From Saprospiraceae bacterium (GTDB lineage: Bacteria > Bacteroidota > Bacteroidia > Chitinophagales > Saprospiraceae), in the NCBI GenBank assembly GCA_013214355.1, contig JABSSL010000001.1, forward strand, positions 210,404 through 274,403: a DNA stretch of 64,000 nt, in the 5' to 3' direction. Both the position numbers and the translations under genes were made by a program. Shown piece after piece: positions 55,134-63,757 of the stretch (its first letter is position 1; every line of letters starts with the position of its first letter). Under the pieces are notes generated by a model. That model was not told the origin of the DNA. It saw only the letters and a program-made list of their open reading frames with translations, and made no database searches.

Positions 55134-55544
55134 ATCCGATGATTGGATCAATAATTTTATTCAATGTTGGTGGAGCTTCAACCCCTTGATATATGCAAAC
55201 AGCCAGGATGATCAAGTATATTGTACAATCTGAGAACGGCCCGTGCAGACTTTGGAAGAGCCTTGGTGGAATTTGATCTCGCTTATCCAAGAAAGTCATT
55301 CCTAAATATTGGTACGCTCAAAAAAACTAAGCCAGAAAACAGTCCCAATATTAGCTGGCAGACAATTCAATTCCCATTTTCACGCTTACATTTGCGCTCA
55401 GCTTTATTAGAAGGTAATTGAAGAAAGATGGTTTTTGCTTTGTAGGGAGTATAACGATTAGAACAGATAGTAAAGATAATTGAAAAAATCAACATCTGGC
55501 GGTTTCCTTGCGAAAGCAAAAATCCGTTCTCAAAACAGAAGTTT
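55134..55544. other. Divergent intergenic region
   Basis: 411 bp between the TPR kinase gene (minus) and the TIGR04282 gene (plus). Only short frames without homology; AATATTGG/CCAATATT (55305-55312/55345-55352) form a loose inverted repeat. No consensus promoter recognised. Confidence 0.4.
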
Positions 55545-56141
55545 ATGGCAGCAGAAAGAGCCCTGATAATCTTTGTCAGAAACCCCGAATTAGGGAAAGT
55601 CAAAACTCGCTTAGCACAGACCTTGGGCGATCAGCGGGCATTGGATATCTATCTGGCACTGTTGCAGCACACCAGAGAAATCGCCGAACGGATAGATACG
55701 GATAGGTTAGTCTTCTATTCCCATTTCATCGACATGGAGGATGACTGGTCCAATACGGCTTTCGAAAAGTTCCTCCAAATTTCTGGAGATTTAGGCGATA
55801 AAATCCACAGTGGATTCGAAAAAGCCTTCGAAAAACACTCCAAGGTGTTGATCATTGGCAGCGATTGCGCTAGCCTTACCGAAGCGATTGTAGAAGAGGG
55901 GTTTAAAGCCTTGGAAACGCACGATTTCGTGCTAGGCCCAGCCTTGGACGGGGGATACTACTTATTGGGGATGAATCAATTTAGTCCCAGCTTATTTGAA
56001 GATATTCCCTGGAGTACCGACCAGGTAGCGGCTTTGAGCTTGGACAAGATGAAAGCCTTAGGAGGCAGTTGCCATCTTTTGCCAACGCTATCAGACATTG
56101 ATTATGCTGAGGACTGGGAAAAGTACGGCTGGGAGATCTAG
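55545..56141 (+). CDS. TIGR04282/DUF2064 family glycosyltransferase-like protein
   Basis: 198 aa. The GT-A-like nucleotide-binding start ALIIFVRNPELGKVKTRLAQTLGD, the GSDCASLTE segment and the LGPALDGGYYLLGM motif match the TIGR04282 family, named for a proposed role in arsenosugar biosynthesis in some genomes. No arsenic or SAM genes are nearby, so a general sugar- or nucleotide-transfer function is all that can be claimed. Cytoplasmic. Its stop codon is 6 bp from that of the convergent kinase gene. Confidence 0.92.
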   Translation: MAAERALIIFVRNPELGKVKTRLAQTLGDQRALDIYLALLQHTREIAERIDTDRLVFYSHFIDMEDDWSNTAFEKFLQISGDLGDKIHSGFEKAFEKHSKVLIIGSDCASLTEAIVEEGFKALETHDFVLGPALDGGYYLLGMNQFSPSLFEDIPWSTDQVAALSLDKMKALGGSCHLLPTLSDIDYAEDWEKYGWEI

Positions 56142-56147
56142 ACTGCT

Positions 56148-57869
56148 TTATGCTGCACTAACTAAGACTTCCTTCTTGGCTGTATAAGGTAAGCGAATGA
56201 TAAAGGTCGTAAACGCTCCTTCCTCACTTTCGACCTCTAACTTCCCCCCTAGGTTTTGTACTACGATCTCATAACAAATGGACAATCCTAAGCCCGCATT
56301 CCCATCTCCAGTGGGTTTAGTGGTGAAGAAGTGGTTGAAAATCTTGTTGCGGATAGCTGCGGGGATTCCTGGCCCATTATCTGTAATGCGAATGACTAGT
56401 TCCTCTCCTTCCTTAGCTGTTTTGATGTTAAGTTCTGAGCGATAGCCTTCGATTTTTTGCTGTTGCTTCTCATTAAGTGCGTAACAAGCATTATTGATTA
56501 CATTCAGCAACACTCGGCTTAAATCCTGCGGAACCAGGGTGATGGGGGGTAAATTCTCCTCAAAGTCGGTCACCATTTCCAATTGGAAAGAAGGAGAATT
56601 GGCACGGTACCCATGATAGGCTAGATTGAGATTATCAGCGACTAGGGTATTGACCTCTGTCAGCTGGGGCTGACCATCACCTCCTCGCGCATGTTCCATC
56701 ATGCTATGCACAATTCGATCTGCCCGTTTACCATTCTCTAGAATATCATTGGCGTTGGCTTTCAGGTCTTGTACGATTTCTAGGCTCAAGGCATAATTCT
56801 CAGTATCGATATTCTCTTTTTCTTGCTCTAGGGTCTCCACTAGTTCCTCGCTTAGTTCGAGCGAACCTTCAGCAAAATTGTTCACAAAATTTAGTGGATT
56901 CTTGATTTCATGTGCAATGCCGGCAGTCAACTGACCCAAGGTAGCCATCTTCTCTTGCATCAACAGCTGACGCTGCGTTTGTAGCTTTTCCTCTTCACTT
57001 TGTCGCTTTAAGCGCTGATACCGTACCAATAAGAAAATGATAGCAATAGCGGATAATAAGCCTAAGGTCAAGACTACCTGCCAAAACTGTTGGCGCTTTA
57101 GTTTGGCGTTGGATTGTAGGAGCGCATTTTCTTTTTCTACTACATCTAAAGCCGCCATGGCGGCTTCTTTCTCTAGCTGTGAAGTGGCCAACTCTAACTC
57201 GGCCTTTTCTTGGGCTAACAGGGCCAGCTCTGCCTCTTGCCGTAGTTTTTCCTCAGTGGTTTCCGCTAATTCATCTTCTACTTCCGCTTTTTCTCTTGCT
57301 AAGCGACTACGTTGTCCACGGGTGTAGGAAAGTTCTCTCACTTTCTTATCGTAGTCTTGCTCTAAATCTGCCAGCAGCTCCGTCTTCTCGTCCAAGTCGA
57401 CCCGCTGCTGAATATCTTGAATTTCTTTCTCTGTTTCTACCCACCTCCGCTGCCGTTTATCCAGTATATAGACCTTCTTTAGCAGGATTAAACTTCGTAA
57501 CAATCCATCAACATCCTTCAACTTTCGAGCTGCCGCTACACTTTCCTCCAGGCGGTTGGCAGCCCTTTTGTAACGCCGCTCCTCCTTTTCCAACGCCCCT
57601 ACCACGTAGTTGCTATTCATTATCCCCATAGCGAAGTCGAGCTTCTCACTTAACTTACGAGCCTCCAGCCCATATTCCTTCGCATCCTTTGGGGACGACA
57701 TGCGCAGTGCTTCTACGAGCTGTAGCAAGACATTTACCTTCTGCACCCCTTCCACTTGCGAAAGCTTTGCTTCCAACTGTTCTACCTTGCCAGGAATTTG
57801 CTGTCCCAATAGCGGCAGAAAGGCCATCCCTGCCAAAGTCAATACGATGAGGTAAAGGTATCTCTTCAT
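56148..57869 (-). CDS. TPR/coiled-coil sensor histidine kinase
   Basis: 573 aa. Signal peptide (MKRYLYLIVLTLAGMAFLPLLG), TPR-like helices (about 25-150), a long Glu-rich coiled coil (about 150-255), a membrane helix (QVVLTLGLLSAIAIIFLLVRYQ, about 262-283), HisKA with H320 (LTAGIAHEIKNPLNFVNNFA) and HATPase with NNACYALNEKQQ, DNGPGIPAAIRNKIFNHFFTTKP and GLGLSICYEIV. NtrB/AtoS-like catalytic core. Its gene follows the REC-HK-REC-AraC hybrid gene by 130 bp on the same strand, so the two plausibly form one phosphorelay with the hybrid's receivers as targets. Confidence 0.93.
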   Translation of the reverse strand: MKRYLYLIVLTLAGMAFLPLLGQQIPGKVEQLEAKLSQVEGVQKVNVLLQLVEALRMSSPKDAKEYGLEARKLSEKLDFAMGIMNSNYVVGALEKEERRYKRAANRLEESVAAARKLKDVDGLLRSLILLKKVYILDKRQRRWVETEKEIQDIQQRVDLDEKTELLADLEQDYDKKVRELSYTRGQRSRLAREKAEVEDELAETTEEKLRQEAELALLAQEKAELELATSQLEKEAAMAALDVVEKENALLQSNAKLKRQQFWQVVLTLGLLSAIAIIFLLVRYQRLKRQSEEEKLQTQRQLLMQEKMATLGQLTAGIAHEIKNPLNFVNNFAEGSLELSEELVETLEQEKENIDTENYALSLEIVQDLKANANDILENGKRADRIVHSMMEHARGGDGQPQLTEVNTLVADNLNLAYHGYRANSPSFQLEMVTDFEENLPPITLVPQDLSRVLLNVINNACYALNEKQQQKIEGYRSELNIKTAKEGEELVIRITDNGPGIPAAIRNKIFNHFFTTKPTGDGNAGLGLSICYEIVVQNLGGKLEVESEEGAFTTFIIRLPYTAKKEVLVSAA

Positions 57870-57999
57870 ACACAGCTTCTTGGTTCTAGAAATAGGTTTA
57901 ATCTACCTTCGAAGATAAGTCGGAAGACTAGCACGACTTCTCACTATTGTTGCAAAAAGGTGGACTATTGTTTCACGGAATGAAAATCGCTTTCTTCCT

Positions 58000-60060
58000 T
58001 TAGACTTTCGGGGTCTCCGTTGGAGCAAAACCATATACCTCAGAATAGGTCCGTGAAAAGTACTTGGGATCCTTGAAACCCACTCGATACGATACTTCAG
58101 AAATATTGAGGTCTGTCTTTTCCAGTAATTGTCGAGCCTTTTGCAGTCGAATGGCACGCATATAGTGGGAGGTAGACAGGCCTGTCAGTGCCTTAATCTT
58201 GCGGTGCAACTGGGCCCGGCTCATGGCCATGGCTTTGCACATCTCGGTTATTCCAAAATTTTCGTCTTCAATATTCTCTTCTAAACTCTGATGAAAACTG
58301 GCGATAAAGCTGTCTTCAAGATTAGAGAACAGGGGATTGTCCTCCTGCGTATTTGAAGCGCTACTGCTATCCAGCATTTTGGTGGAGAAATACTCCTGTA
58401 AACGCTTGCGCAAGGCCAACTGCTGCTCCAAACGAATCTGTAACTCTTCCGCCTTGAAAGGTTTACTAATATAGGCATCTGCCCCTCGCTTCAGCCCTTC
58501 GATACGGGAGAGGTCGTCTGCCTTAGCCGTGAGCAAGAGAATAGGGATATGGCTGGTTAGAGGATTATTCTTCAGACTATCACAAAGCTCCAATCCATCC
58601 TTCTTTGGCATCATCACATCACTGATAATGGCGTCGGGGATTTGCGCTAAAGCCATTTCTATTCCTTGTTCCCCATCCTTGGCTACTTGCAATTGATAGT
58701 TGTTGGAGAGGATGGATATCAAGTACTCCCGAATATCAGCATTGTCTTCCACTAGTAGCAATAAAGGCTTGTCAGTAGAAGTACTCGAGCTATCGGTCAA
58801 AACCGACTCTACCGCTTCTAAGGAAGAATAAGAGGCTATTTCTTTCACTAAGCTTTTGGTACTGGTCTTTATCTCGCCTTGCGCTTGTTCCTTCCTGATC
58901 GGTACCCAGAGCGTGAACGTCGATCCTTCCCCAAGCTTACTGTCCACTTCAATCACACCACCCATCAACTGCGCCAACTGGGCCGCAAAGGCCAAGCCAA
59001 CTCCACTCCTAGCGAGCTGTCCACTACCTAAACTTTCCAAAGCTTCCGCCCCAATATCTGCCTGGAAATAGCGCTCAAAAAGCTGAGGCAGATCTTCTTC
59101 CGCAATTCCAATGCCACTGTCTTTGACACTCAACTTCAGATAGGCACGGGCTGCTTCTCCTTGGATTTTACTTTCCGTGGCTTGATCTAATTGCAAGTAA
59201 ATATGCCCTCCAGATGGCGTGTATTTGATGGCATTGGACAGCAAATTAGATAGGATTGTGAGCAAGCGCTCAGGATCGTAGTCCATCAAGAGCTCATCCT
59301 TAGAAAACAGCTGATGCAGCATTAAATCCTTACTTTCCATCATCGGACGAAAGGATTCGGCGATATACTTGACATAATGGACTACGTTGCTATGAATGGC
59401 ATTTAACTTCAGCTTACCCGCTTCCAACTGCCGCAACTCTAGGAGTTCATTAACCAAATGCAATAACTGGCCGCAATTACGACGAATCATCGTCACTCCT
59501 TTATCCAACCAGTCATCGGGAGCCGTCTTGATTTGATCGGCCATCCCCAAAATGACAGTTAAGGGAGTTCGAAACTCATGAGCGATGTTCGTAAATAGCT
59601 CCGATTTTAGTTGATCAAGTTCAAGCAATTGTTCGTTCTTGAGGGCCAATTTCTCGGCTTCTTTGGCCTTGTGGATCACCTCCACCTCCCGCAATGTCTT
59701 TTTGATCGTAGCTTCGAGGTTGGCAAAATCAATGGGCTTGGTGACAAAATCGAAAGCCCCTTGATTCATGGCTTGTCGGATATTGTCCATGTCGCCATAG
59801 GCAGAGACAATGACCACTCTGAGCATTGGATATTCTGCGTGGATGGTTGTAATTAGTTCTAAACCATCCATTTCAGGCATATTGATATCGCTTAGTACCG
59901 CCTGAATATCTGGCTGTTCGGCGAGTACCTGCAGCGCTGTCTTACCGTTATTGGCAAACACAAATTCAAAAGCACCAGCCCTCAACTGTCTGCGAAATCG
60001 CTGCAAAACTAGTCGTTCAAACTGGGGCTCATCATCAACCACGAGTATTTTGGGTACCAT
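58000..60060 (-). CDS. Soluble hybrid: receiver, histidine kinase, receiver, AraC-type DNA-binding domain
   Basis: 686 aa with no signal peptide or membrane helix. Order: receiver 1 (1-120; D9/D10, phospho-acceptor D58, K108); HisKA with H161 (LFTNIAHEFRTPLTVILG); HATPase (about 250-390; DSGIGIAEEDLPQLFERYFQ, VGLAFAAQLAQLMGG); receiver 2 (about 433-550; phospho-acceptor D481 in ISDVMMPKKDG); AraC HTH (about 585-686; ITEMCKAMAMSRAQLHRKIKAL and ISEVSYRVGFKDPKYFSRTY). It resembles the C-terminal half of Bacteroidota HTCS hybrids, but the periplasmic sensor is replaced by an N-terminal receiver, so input probably comes from another kinase such as the neighbour at 56148-57869. Confidence 0.95.
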   Translation of the reverse strand: MVPKILVVDDEPQFERLVLQRFRRQLRAGAFEFVFANNGKTALQVLAEQPDIQAVLSDINMPEMDGLELITTIHAEYPMLRVVIVSAYGDMDNIRQAMNQGAFDFVTKPIDFANLEATIKKTLREVEVIHKAKEAEKLALKNEQLLELDQLKSELFTNIAHEFRTPLTVILGMADQIKTAPDDWLDKGVTMIRRNCGQLLHLVNELLELRQLEAGKLKLNAIHSNVVHYVKYIAESFRPMMESKDLMLHQLFSKDELLMDYDPERLLTILSNLLSNAIKYTPSGGHIYLQLDQATESKIQGEAARAYLKLSVKDSGIGIAEEDLPQLFERYFQADIGAEALESLGSGQLARSGVGLAFAAQLAQLMGGVIEVDSKLGEGSTFTLWVPIRKEQAQGEIKTSTKSLVKEIASYSSLEAVESVLTDSSSTSTDKPLLLLVEDNADIREYLISILSNNYQLQVAKDGEQGIEMALAQIPDAIISDVMMPKKDGLELCDSLKNNPLTSHIPILLLTAKADDLSRIEGLKRGADAYISKPFKAEELQIRLEQQLALRKRLQEYFSTKMLDSSSASNTQEDNPLFSNLEDSFIASFHQSLEENIEDENFGITEMCKAMAMSRAQLHRKIKALTGLSTSHYMRAIRLQKARQLLEKTDLNISEVSYRVGFKDPKYFSRTYSEVYGFAPTETPKV

Positions 60061-60108
60061 GCTTAAGACCTACGGTTTTCGTTGAAATAATAAGTGGTGG
60101 GGCTGTTT

Positions 60109-60116
60109 CAAATGTA
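60109..60116 (-). promoter_or_regulatory. Candidate -7 element for the hybrid kinase gene
   Basis: TACATTTG on the minus strand, exact consensus, about 50 bp before the ATG; no TTG at the normal -33 distance. Confidence 0.35.
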
Positions 60117-60301
60117 CGCAAATTGAGGGAAACGAGATAAATAGGGCCCTGACAAATTAAGTAGAACCGATATGCGTCTGCTTCTTCATCCGACTGATCC
60201 AGGTCTTACAGCCTTCTAACATATTTTTTCGCGCCGATAGGCTTCCAATACACCCAAGTCTGCCTTTTTCACATCTCTACCAGAGAAACCCAACACCTCT
60301 T

Positions 60302-60697
60302 ATGAACGAAGACACCGCCAAACTTATCTCCATTCCTTTAGCTGCTTGTCTTTCCACCTTTGTGCTATGGCTCCTCTATCTTGCCGCTCCCCTGAAATTG
60401 GAAGGGCATTGGCATGTAATCCCAAATGAAAGTTCTATAACTTCTAACCAATCATTCATCCGGTCTATGGACTTTCTACCCCAGAATCAGTTAATATTTG
60501 ATAAAGATGTGGCTGGATGGGCAGAGTTCTCTGGTTCCTGGTATCGAAAGGAGCGAAAGATTATCATCGCGGAAGAATGTCATTTAGTGCAAATGAAATA
60601 TAAACTTGTTAAGGACACGCTTTACCTCAAGGTTAAAGGTTGGACAAAAAGGGAAGAGCATTTCAGAGCCATCAGGCAGCATCCTACTTGTCACTAA
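60302..60697 (+). CDS. Small membrane-anchored protein, unknown
   Basis: 131 aa. One N-terminal membrane helix (about 9-31, ISIPLAACLSTFVLWLLYLAA), then about 95 residues with lipocalin-like or DUF-style strands (LEGHWHVIPNESS, NQLIFDKDVAGWAEFSGSWYRKERKIIIAEE, MKYKLVKDTLYLKVKGWTKREEHF). The W/Y-rich strand pattern suggests a small beta-barrel domain. No family recognised; the frame and length are consistent with a real gene but there is no homology support from me. Confidence 0.55.
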   Translation: MNEDTAKLISIPLAACLSTFVLWLLYLAAPLKLEGHWHVIPNESSITSNQSFIRSMDFLPQNQLIFDKDVAGWAEFSGSWYRKERKIIIAEECHLVQMKYKLVKDTLYLKVKGWTKREEHFRAIRQHPTCH

Positions 60698-60832
60698 ACA
60701 GAAAGGAAGAGTCGATTATCTAAGCCTTCTACCCATTCGTAGAATCTTCCAAAACCAACAGAAATATTTTACTTACTTCGCGGGAAATAAGCTGAAATAA
60801 ATCACCACTCTAAATAGCTTAAACCCGCGCAT

Positions 60833-61687
60833 ATGAAGGAGTTTTCATGGCTCATTTTGGCTTTCCTGCTAACTGCCTGTAGTACCACGACTATGATCAA
60901 AAACTTGGAGCAAGAAGATCAAAACCCGATTGCTTATCAAGTGACCGGACAGGGATTCCCATTAGTGTTCATCCACGCAGGTGGACTTGACCAACAGATG
61001 TGGGAACAGCAAGTCAAAACCTTTAGCAAGAAGTATAAGGTCATCACTTATGATATCCGGGGACATGGTAAGTCTCAAAATACAAAAGATCAATTACTAG
61101 AAATTGAGGATCTAAAGGCAGTGCTGGCGAAGGAGGGTATCACTCAATTTCATTTGGTGGGCCTCTCTTTTGGAGCCATTATCGCGCTTGATTATGCCTT
61201 GAACAAACCCGGACAGGTCCAAAAATTGATACTTGCCTCCCCAGGCCTGGTAGGGTTTCAGGAGAAAAACGCTGAATTCCTGGGCATCATGACTAAATAT
61301 GTAGCCGCTATTCAAGCCGGTAAAACGACGGAGGTAGTAGACTATCTTGTGCAATTAAATGCCTTGGGGACGAAAGCAGAATTGCCAGCGGAACTTGAAG
61401 GCTATGTGCGTAATTCCGTTTCTCAGTACGTCAGACAAGGAAATCACTTAAGGATACCTAAACTGAAGACGCTTGACCCGCTTTCACAAGTGCAAAGCCT
61501 GTCTTTGCCTTCTCTGGTGATCTATGGAGAGCAGGATTTTGCTTTCATCAAAGAGAATGCTAAAGCACTGGATGGGAAGTTGCCCAAATCACAACTCTTG
61601 TCTATTCCAGATGCTGCTCACCTGATTAACATGGAACAAGCAGCTCTTTTCAATGAAAAAGTGCTAGCTTTCCTAAATGGAATGTAG
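60833..61687 (+). CDS. Alpha/beta hydrolase lipoprotein
   Basis: 284 aa. Lipobox AFLLTAC (Cys about 16). Alpha/beta-hydrolase motifs: FIHAGGLDQQMWEQQ, ITYDIRGHGKSQ, nucleophile elbow GLSFGA with S112, acid region YGEQDFAF, and catalytic His in DAAHLINMEQ. Residue spacing is like pimeloyl-ACP-esterase/BioH-type or 3-oxoadipate-lactonase proteins, but the lipid anchor places it in the envelope. Its last 11 bp overlap the HIT gene, indicating translational coupling. Confidence 0.87.
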   Translation: MKEFSWLILAFLLTACSTTTMIKNLEQEDQNPIAYQVTGQGFPLVFIHAGGLDQQMWEQQVKTFSKKYKVITYDIRGHGKSQNTKDQLLEIEDLKAVLAKEGITQFHLVGLSFGAIIALDYALNKPGQVQKLILASPGLVGFQEKNAEFLGIMTKYVAAIQAGKTTEVVDYLVQLNALGTKAELPAELEGYVRNSVSQYVRQGNHLRIPKLKTLDPLSQVQSLSLPSLVIYGEQDFAFIKENAKALDGKLPKSQLLSIPDAAHLINMEQAALFNEKVLAFLNGM

Positions 61688-62105
61688 ATTTTGTCAGCTC
61701 CTCCAGGAGCAGGAAAAGATTGTATATCAAGATCAATGGGTCAGCCTCTTTTTTGATATGGATCCTATCTCCAAGGGGCATGCTTTGATCATTACGAACG
61801 AGCACTACCTAGACATCGATGAGATACCCGATCGAGTACTTGAGCAAGTCTGGAAAGTAGCCAAAGCCTACGTAGGCTTGCTCAAGCAGTATTTCAAACC
61901 TGCGGGTTACAGTATGATGCAAAATGGTGGTGCTTTTAATGATGTCGGTCATTATCATCTACATGTCTTTCCCCGGCATTCCCCCGAAGAATTTGCGTGG
62001 ACCTATGCCGATGAAACGGATCCCACCGCCACAGATTTCAGCGGCTTGAGAGATTTGTTAGAAATCCCTTTACGCACTGCTATGGCAGCAGAATCCAAAA
62101 CATGA
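61677..62105 (+). CDS. HIT-family nucleotide-binding hydrolase
   Basis: 142 aa. Histidine-triad motif VGHYHLHVFPR (H92, H94, H96), with the N-terminal CxxC start (MECRFCQLLQEQEKIVYQDQ), and substrate segment D.DPISKGHALIITNEHY. The family hydrolyses or transfers nucleotides (Hint, Fhit and related). The ATG at 61677 lies inside the hydrolase gene, overlapping it by 11 bp in another frame. No SAM or other partner visible. Confidence 0.93.
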   Translation: MECRFCQLLQEQEKIVYQDQWVSLFFDMDPISKGHALIITNEHYLDIDEIPDRVLEQVWKVAKAYVGLLKQYFKPAGYSMMQNGGAFNDVGHYHLHVFPRHSPEEFAWTYADETDPTATDFSGLRDLLEIPLRTAMAAESKT

Positions 62106-62116
62106 AGTATTTGTTC

Positions 62117-63223
62117 TTACCCTAATAGCCCCTGAAGCTTTTCCTGGAATACACGCATCTCTGTCTTCGTCCCCATCGTCAAGCGACACCAATCTTCTCC
62201 CTGGTATTGAAATCGTCCTAGTCGGATGGAAGCTTCCGCCATGCGATCAAAAAAGGGAACAGCTAATGCGGTAGGGTTAAAAGCTAGATGATTGGCTTGA
62301 GAAGGGATGTAAGGTAGCTGCAATTTCGTACACACCTTTATCATATCGGCTAAGGCCTCCCGATTCTTCCGACGGCTTTCTTCTACAAATTCCTGATCAT
62401 CCAAAGCCACTATCGCGGCCTGCAAGGCGTGAGCCGAAGCAGTGAGTTCGAAGCCCGTATGGTAGTCCTTGTATTTCTTAATCTTATCTGGGTGGGCAAT
62501 CATATAACCAACTCTCATACCTGCTAGGCCATAGATTTTGGAGAAGGTCCGACAGATGATCAAATTCGGATGACGCTCTACTAGTTCGGCTACAGAAGCA
62601 GATTCATCATCTTTGGTATATTCAATATAAGCCTCATCCACACAGATATCGATCTGTTTAGGTACTGCTTGACAATATTCCTTCAAGAGCTTACTGGGAA
62701 AGGTCCAGCCGGTAGGATTATTGGGATTACAGATATAAAGGAGTTGGGTTTTACTGTCGATGGTTTGGTCAATGGCTGACAGTGAGATCTCACCATTAGC
62801 GGCCATCTGCACTTGACGCCAGTCTCCCCCGTGGCGAGCCATATATTGGGGAAGTAAAGGAAATATCGGTGCAGGGCTGATGACGGTGCCGGACTGACTT
62901 CCATAGTACAGACCAAGTAACCCGAGTAATTCTGCGGAGCCTGCCCCGAGGAAGAACCAATCGGGTGACAGATCAAATCGATGAGCCAATTTATCCTTTA
63001 GTTTCTGCTTCAAGGCCCAAGGGTAACGATTACCCAAGGGAGATCGGGACTGTAGAGCTTTACGAACTCGTTTGGAGGGACCGTATGGGTTTTCATTCGC
63101 ATTCAAACGAATCTCCTCATTCTTTACCGTAAAATCCGAATTGTTCGCCCAATAGGTCGTAGGAAAGGAGAGTAGCGCTGCGGTACCAAGTGCCGAACGT
63201 TTCAACCAAAATCTTCTTTGCAT
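62117..63223 (-). CDS. Tat-exported PLP aminotransferase (HisC-like)
   Basis: 368 aa from ATG 63223 (MQRRFWLKRSALGTAALL); ATG 63244 would add seven residues. A twin-arginine signal (QRRFWLK, hydrophobic stretch, then YWANNSD) precedes a class I/II aminotransferase fold: RLNANENPYGPSKRVRKAL, LGAGSAELLGLLGLY, CNPNNPTGW, VDEAYIEYT, PLP-lysine K229 in TFSKIYGLAGMRVGY, and RLTMGTKTEM. The core matches histidinol-phosphate aminotransferase (EC 2.6.1.9), but Tat export and no his genes nearby argue against a biosynthetic role. Substrate unknown. Confidence 0.9.
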   Translation of the reverse strand: MQRRFWLKRSALGTAALLSFPTTYWANNSDFTVKNEEIRLNANENPYGPSKRVRKALQSRSPLGNRYPWALKQKLKDKLAHRFDLSPDWFFLGAGSAELLGLLGLYYGSQSGTVISPAPIFPLLPQYMARHGGDWRQVQMAANGEISLSAIDQTIDSKTQLLYICNPNNPTGWTFPSKLLKEYCQAVPKQIDICVDEAYIEYTKDDESASVAELVERHPNLIICRTFSKIYGLAGMRVGYMIAHPDKIKKYKDYHTGFELTASAHALQAAIVALDDQEFVEESRRKNREALADMIKVCTKLQLPYIPSQANHLAFNPTALAVPFFDRMAEASIRLGRFQYQGEDWCRLTMGTKTEMRVFQEKLQGLLG

Positions 63224-63324
63224 CCTTTTTGTCCTAAAGAACAAGGAATAGCAGTTTGGATTCGGCGATTATTTCGTCAACGACACTTGGTACACCTGAG
63301 TAGACAGTTTATCCCATTGAGGGA

Positions 63325-63696
63325 TCAATCGACATAGGTTGGATACAATTTTCGATTATAGAAGTAGGACACACTAACCAAAACAAGTGCCATTGTTGCG
63401 CCCCAATGTTCTCCATCATTCACATTTAAGTGACTTGAGATCGCCAATAAGAAATCAAAAATAAAGCCCGCGTAGGCCCATTCCTTAAGCATTTTCGATT
63501 TGTTCGTCCAAATGGCCACTAGGCCTAATAATTTAGCAATGGCCAAGGGGTAAATAAGGTAGGTAGGATACCCCAAATTGGTAAAAGCTTCGCGAACCTG
63601 ATCGTTTTGTACAAAATACATAGTCGCCCCTCCTACCATCATAACACTGAATAGGCCAGTTACGATTCTAAAAATCCAAAGGTCTCTTTTTTGCAT
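63325..63696 (-). CDS. DoxX-like small membrane protein
   Basis: 123 aa, four predicted membrane helices (about 8-28, 45-62, 70-90 and 98-115). The pattern FRIVTGLFSVMMVGGATMYF, NLGYPTYLIYPLAIAKLLGLVAIW, LKEWAYAGFIFDFLLAISSHL matches the DoxX-like/DUF family common in Bacteroidota. The gene lies 61 bp after a MarR-family regulator and behind tandem operator-like repeats, so it is likely MarR-regulated. Confidence 0.9.
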   Translation of the reverse strand: MQKRDLWIFRIVTGLFSVMMVGGATMYFVQNDQVREAFTNLGYPTYLIYPLAIAKLLGLVAIWTNKSKMLKEWAYAGFIFDFLLAISSHLNVNDGEHWGATMALVLVSVSYFYNRKLYPTYVD

Positions 63697-63705
63697 AAGT
63701 GGCTG

Positions 63706-63738
63706 TTTTTATTTACCCGGGTTTTATTTACCTAGGTA
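63706..63738 (-). promoter_or_regulatory. Tandem 15-bp repeats, candidate MarR operator
   Basis: TTTATTTACCCGGGT (63708-63722) and TTTATTTACCTAGGT (63723-63737) are adjacent copies identical at 13 of 15 positions; each ends in a palindrome (ACCCGGGT; TACCTAGGTA at 63729-63738). They lie between the marR-like gene and the doxX-like gene, just upstream of the latter. Confidence 0.55.
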
Positions 63739-63757
63739 TATTTTTAGGAAAAATTTT

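Noticed and set aside
57655-58157. Minus-strand frames at 57655-57873 and 57903-58157
   Set aside because: They overlap the real kinase and hybrid genes in other frames and show no domains.
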